DNA from: Betaproteobacteria bacterium SG8_40
GTDB lineage: Bacteria > Pseudomonadota > Gammaproteobacteria > Burkholderiales > Eutrophovitaceae
Direction of reading: 5' to 3'
Assembly (NCBI GenBank): GCA_001304425.1
Contig: LJTS01000104.1
Coordinates: forward strand, 1 to 8,609
Length of the DNA stretch: 8,609 bases
Both the position numbers and the translations under genes were made by a program. The notes beneath the pieces are model-generated. The model did no database searches, was not told the DNA's origin, and saw only the letters and a program-made list of their open reading frames with translations. Below, piece by piece: positions 6,465 to 8,609 of the stretch (positions are counted from its first letter, which is position 1; each line of letters starts with the position of its first letter).

Positions 6465-8609
6465 ATGAGTGCTTTCATCTGGGTGGCTTGCGCGATTGCG
6501 GTGGTTTGGGGCCTGGCGTATTTCAGGGTCAACCGATTTGGCTGGATTGCCGGTGCCGCGCTTTTTCTGTTTGCCCTCGACCTGTGGTCGGGCATCGGCA
6601 GTATCGCAAGCGCGTTCTTGTGGGCCGTGTTTCTCGCCGCCGCGATCGTCATTGGCGTTCCCGGGTTGCGCCGAAGTTTCTTGTCGGACCGTTTGCTGAA
6701 GTGGTTTCGTGCGGCATTGCCACAGGTGTCCCAAACCGAGCAGGAAGCACTGGATGCAGGCACGGTCTGGTGGGACGGGGAATTGTTCAGCGGCAAGCCA
6801 TCGTGGGAACGATTGCTGGCCACGCCGCAACCACGGCTGACCGACGAAGAGCAGGCGTTTCTCGATGGCCCGACCGAAGAACTGTGCCGTTTGTGCGACG
6901 ACTGGCAAATCACGCATGAGCTGAATGATTTGCCCGAAGAGGTCTGGCGTTTCATCAAGGACCAGGGCTTCCTTGGAATGATCATCCCGAAGGAGTACGG
7001 CGGCCTTGGTTTCTCGGCCTATGCTCATTCGCAGGTCGTTCAGAAGCTTGCCACGCGCAACGCAACGGCTTGCGTAACGGTGATGGTCCCCAATTCGCTG
7101 GGACCGGCCGAGCTGCTTCTGCACTACGGCACCGCTGAACAGAAGAATCATTATTTGCCGCGTCTGGCGCGAGGCGAAGAAATGCCCTGCTTTGCGCTGA
7201 CCAGCCCGGACGCCGGCTCAGATGCTGGCGGTATTCCCGATTACGGCATCGTCTGCAAGGGCATGCACGAAGGCAGAGAGGTGCTCGGGATGCGGGTGAC
7301 GTGGGAGAAGCGCTACATCACGCTCGGCCCGGTCGCGACCCTGCTGGGGCTCGCCTTCAAGCTGTATGACCCGGATGGATTGCTGGGTGATGAGCGTGAC
7401 ATCGGCATTACGCTGGCGCTCATTCCGACCACGCACCCGGGAGTGAACATCGGTAGGCGGCATTTCCCGCTCAATGCGTCGTTCATGAACGGCCCGAATT
7501 CCGGCGAAGACGTATTCATTCCGATGGACTGGGTGATCGGCGGCCAGCCTTATGTCGGTCAGGGCTGGCGCATGCTGATGGAATCGCTCGCGGCGGGCCG
7601 GTCCATTTCGCTTCCCTCGTCGAGTGCCGGAATGGCCAAGATCGCCGCGCGTACCACCGGCGCCTATGCGCGTGTGCGCAGCCAGTTCAAGTTGCCGATT
7701 GGCAAATTCGAAGGAGTGGAGGAGGCCCTGGGCCGCATTGGCGGCAATACCTACGTCATCGACGCGGCACGCCGCATGACCGCCGGCGCGGTTGACCTTG
7801 GCGAAAAGCCGTCGGTGATTTCCGCCATCGTGAAATATCACGCAACCGAACGCGGCCGTCAGGTGGTCAACGACGCGATGGACGTTCACGGCGGCAAGGG
7901 CATTTGCCTCGGGCCGAGTAACTACCTGGGCCGCGCCTATCAGCAGATACCCATCGGCATCACGGTTGAGGGTGCCAACATTCTGACGCGCACGATGATG
8001 ATTTTCGGGCAAGGGGCGATACGCTGCCATCCCTACGTACTCAAGGAGATTGCAGCGGCAGGTGAGCCGGATCCGTCGCGCGCGTCCGAGGCGTTCGACC
8101 AGGCGTTCTGGGGCCATGCGGGATTCGTGCTCAGCAACTTCGCCAGGGCACTGTTCAGTGGGCTGACGGCCGCAAGGCTCATCAGCGTGCCCGGGGCACC
8201 GGAACTCAGGGCCTATTACCAGCAGTTGACGCGCATGTCGGCGGCGTTCGCGTTTGCCGCCGATGTATCGATGCTGGTGCTCGGCGGAGACCTCAAGAGA
8301 AAGGAAAAACTCTCGGGCCGGCTTGGCGACATACTCAGCCAGTTATACCTTGCTTCCGCGACCCTGAAGCGTTTCGAGGACGACGGGCGGCACCAGGCCG
8401 ATCTGCCGTTCGTTCACTGGGCACTGCAGGACGCGCTATGCCGGATCCAGGAGGCATTTTACGGCGTCTTTGCAAATTTCCCGAACCGTTGGGTTGCGCT
8501 GCTGATGCGCCTGGTTGCGTTTCCGTTGGGGCGGGCGTTCACCCCGCCAGATGATCGGCTGGGATCCGCGATTGCGCGCTTAATGATGCAGTCCTGCGAG
8601 GCACGGGAG
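6465..8609 (+). CDS. fadE: FadE-type long acyl-CoA dehydrogenase, membrane-anchored (3' end beyond window)
   Basis: FadE catalyses the first oxidation step of beta-oxidation, acyl-CoA to trans-2-enoyl-CoA, at the inner membrane. The frame is open to the right edge with 715 residues visible; E. coli FadE has 814, so about 100 are missing. The first 70 residues hold two or three hydrophobic segments (about 4-20, 27-43 and 47-65), matching the membrane N-terminus of E. coli FadE. The E. coli-like blocks follow in order: EQAFLDGPTEELCR, DWQITHELNDLP, PNSLGPAELLLHYGT, CFALTSPDAGSDAG, IPTTHPGVNIGRRHFPLN, AIVKYHATERGRQVVNDAMD and TVEGANILTRTMMIFGQGA. In the last, Glu502 is the expected catalytic base. 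LKRKEKLSGRLGDILSQLYL and NFPNRWV from the FadE C-terminal region are also present. ATG 6465 has GAAGGG nine bases upstream and places the first membrane segment at the extreme N-terminus, as in E. coli. No frameshift or damaged motif is seen. Confidence 0.96.
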   Translation, partial: MSAFIWVACAIAVVWGLAYFRVNRFGWIAGAALFLFALDLWSGIGSIASAFLWAVFLAAAIVIGVPGLRRSFLSDRLLKWFRAALPQVSQTEQEALDAGTVWWDGELFSGKPSWERLLATPQPRLTDEEQAFLDGPTEELCRLCDDWQITHELNDLPEEVWRFIKDQGFLGMIIPKEYGGLGFSAYAHSQVVQKLATRNATACVTVMVPNSLGPAELLLHYGTAEQKNHYLPRLARGEEMPCFALTSPDAGSDAGGIPDYGIVCKGMHEGREVLGMRVTWEKRYITLGPVATLLGLAFKLYDPDGLLGDERDIGITLALIPTTHPGVNIGRRHFPLNASFMNGPNSGEDVFIPMDWVIGGQPYVGQGWRMLMESLAAGRSISLPSSSAGMAKIAARTTGAYARVRSQFKLPIGKFEGVEEALGRIGGNTYVIDAARRMTAGAVDLGEKPSVISAIVKYHATERGRQVVNDAMDVHGGKGICLGPSNYLGRAYQQIPIGITVEGANILTRTMMIFGQGAIRCHPYVLKEIAAAGEPDPSRASEAFDQAFWGHAGFVLSNFARALFSGLTAARLISVPGAPELRAYYQQLTRMSAAFAFAADVSMLVLGGDLKRKEKLSGRLGDILSQLYLASATLKRFEDDGRHQADLPFVHWALQDALCRIQEAFYGVFANFPNRWVALLMRLVAFPLGRAFTPPDDRLGSAIARLMMQSCEARE

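Noticed and set aside
6231..7151. 306-codon open frame on the minus strand opposite the gap and fadE start
   Set aside because: Its composition is low-information, rich in Arg, Gln and Pro, and it overlaps the well-supported fadE N-terminus.
7218..8117. 299-codon open frame on the minus strand opposite fadE
   Set aside because: It is antisense to a region matching E. coli FadE block by block, with no family resemblance of its own.

Overview
This window carries a fatty-acid beta-oxidation module: an acyl-CoA synthetase, both subunits of electron-transfer flavoprotein, and two different acyl-CoA dehydrogenases. Next to it, on the opposite strand, is the end-truncated gene of a class III nucleotide cyclase. 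The DNA is GC-rich, the coding is dense, and the proteins look proteobacterial. The last gene closely resembles Escherichia coli FadE. The cyclase resembles a type I associate with Betaproteobacteria. A betaproteobacterium is therefore my best guess for the source, but this rests on remembered family resemblance and not on a search.

Layout: positions 1-676 (minus strand) hold the N-terminal 225 residues of a class III adenylate/guanylate cyclase that runs off the left edge. Positions 677-974 are a divergent intergenic region with a locally AT-rich stretch, three short palindromes in front of the cyclase and two copies of an 8-base repeat. Five plus-strand genes follow: acyl-CoA synthetase (975-2606), etfB (2722-3471), etfA (3471-4400, overlapping etfB by one base), a roughly 600-residue acyl-CoA dehydrogenase with the extra C-terminal domain (4438-6234), and a long membrane-anchored FadE-type dehydrogenase (6465 to the right edge, 715 residues visible). 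The 230-base gap before fadE holds a nested inverted repeat.

How the genes work together (established family knowledge plus inference): the synthetase activates a free fatty acid to its CoA thioester at the cost of ATP. The two dehydrogenases introduce the trans-2 double bond, probably on different chain lengths or branched substrates. EtfAB takes electrons from acyl-CoA dehydrogenases and passes them to ETF:quinone oxidoreductase, which is not in the window. The hydratase, hydroxyacyl-CoA dehydrogenase and thiolase steps are also absent and may lie beyond the right edge.

I see no mobile element, CRISPR array, tRNA, rRNA or clear novel system. The points most worth a second look are the non-canonical purine-site residues of the cyclase, the dyad-rich divergent region, the nested hairpin before fadE, and the pairing of two unlike acyl-CoA dehydrogenases with one ETF.
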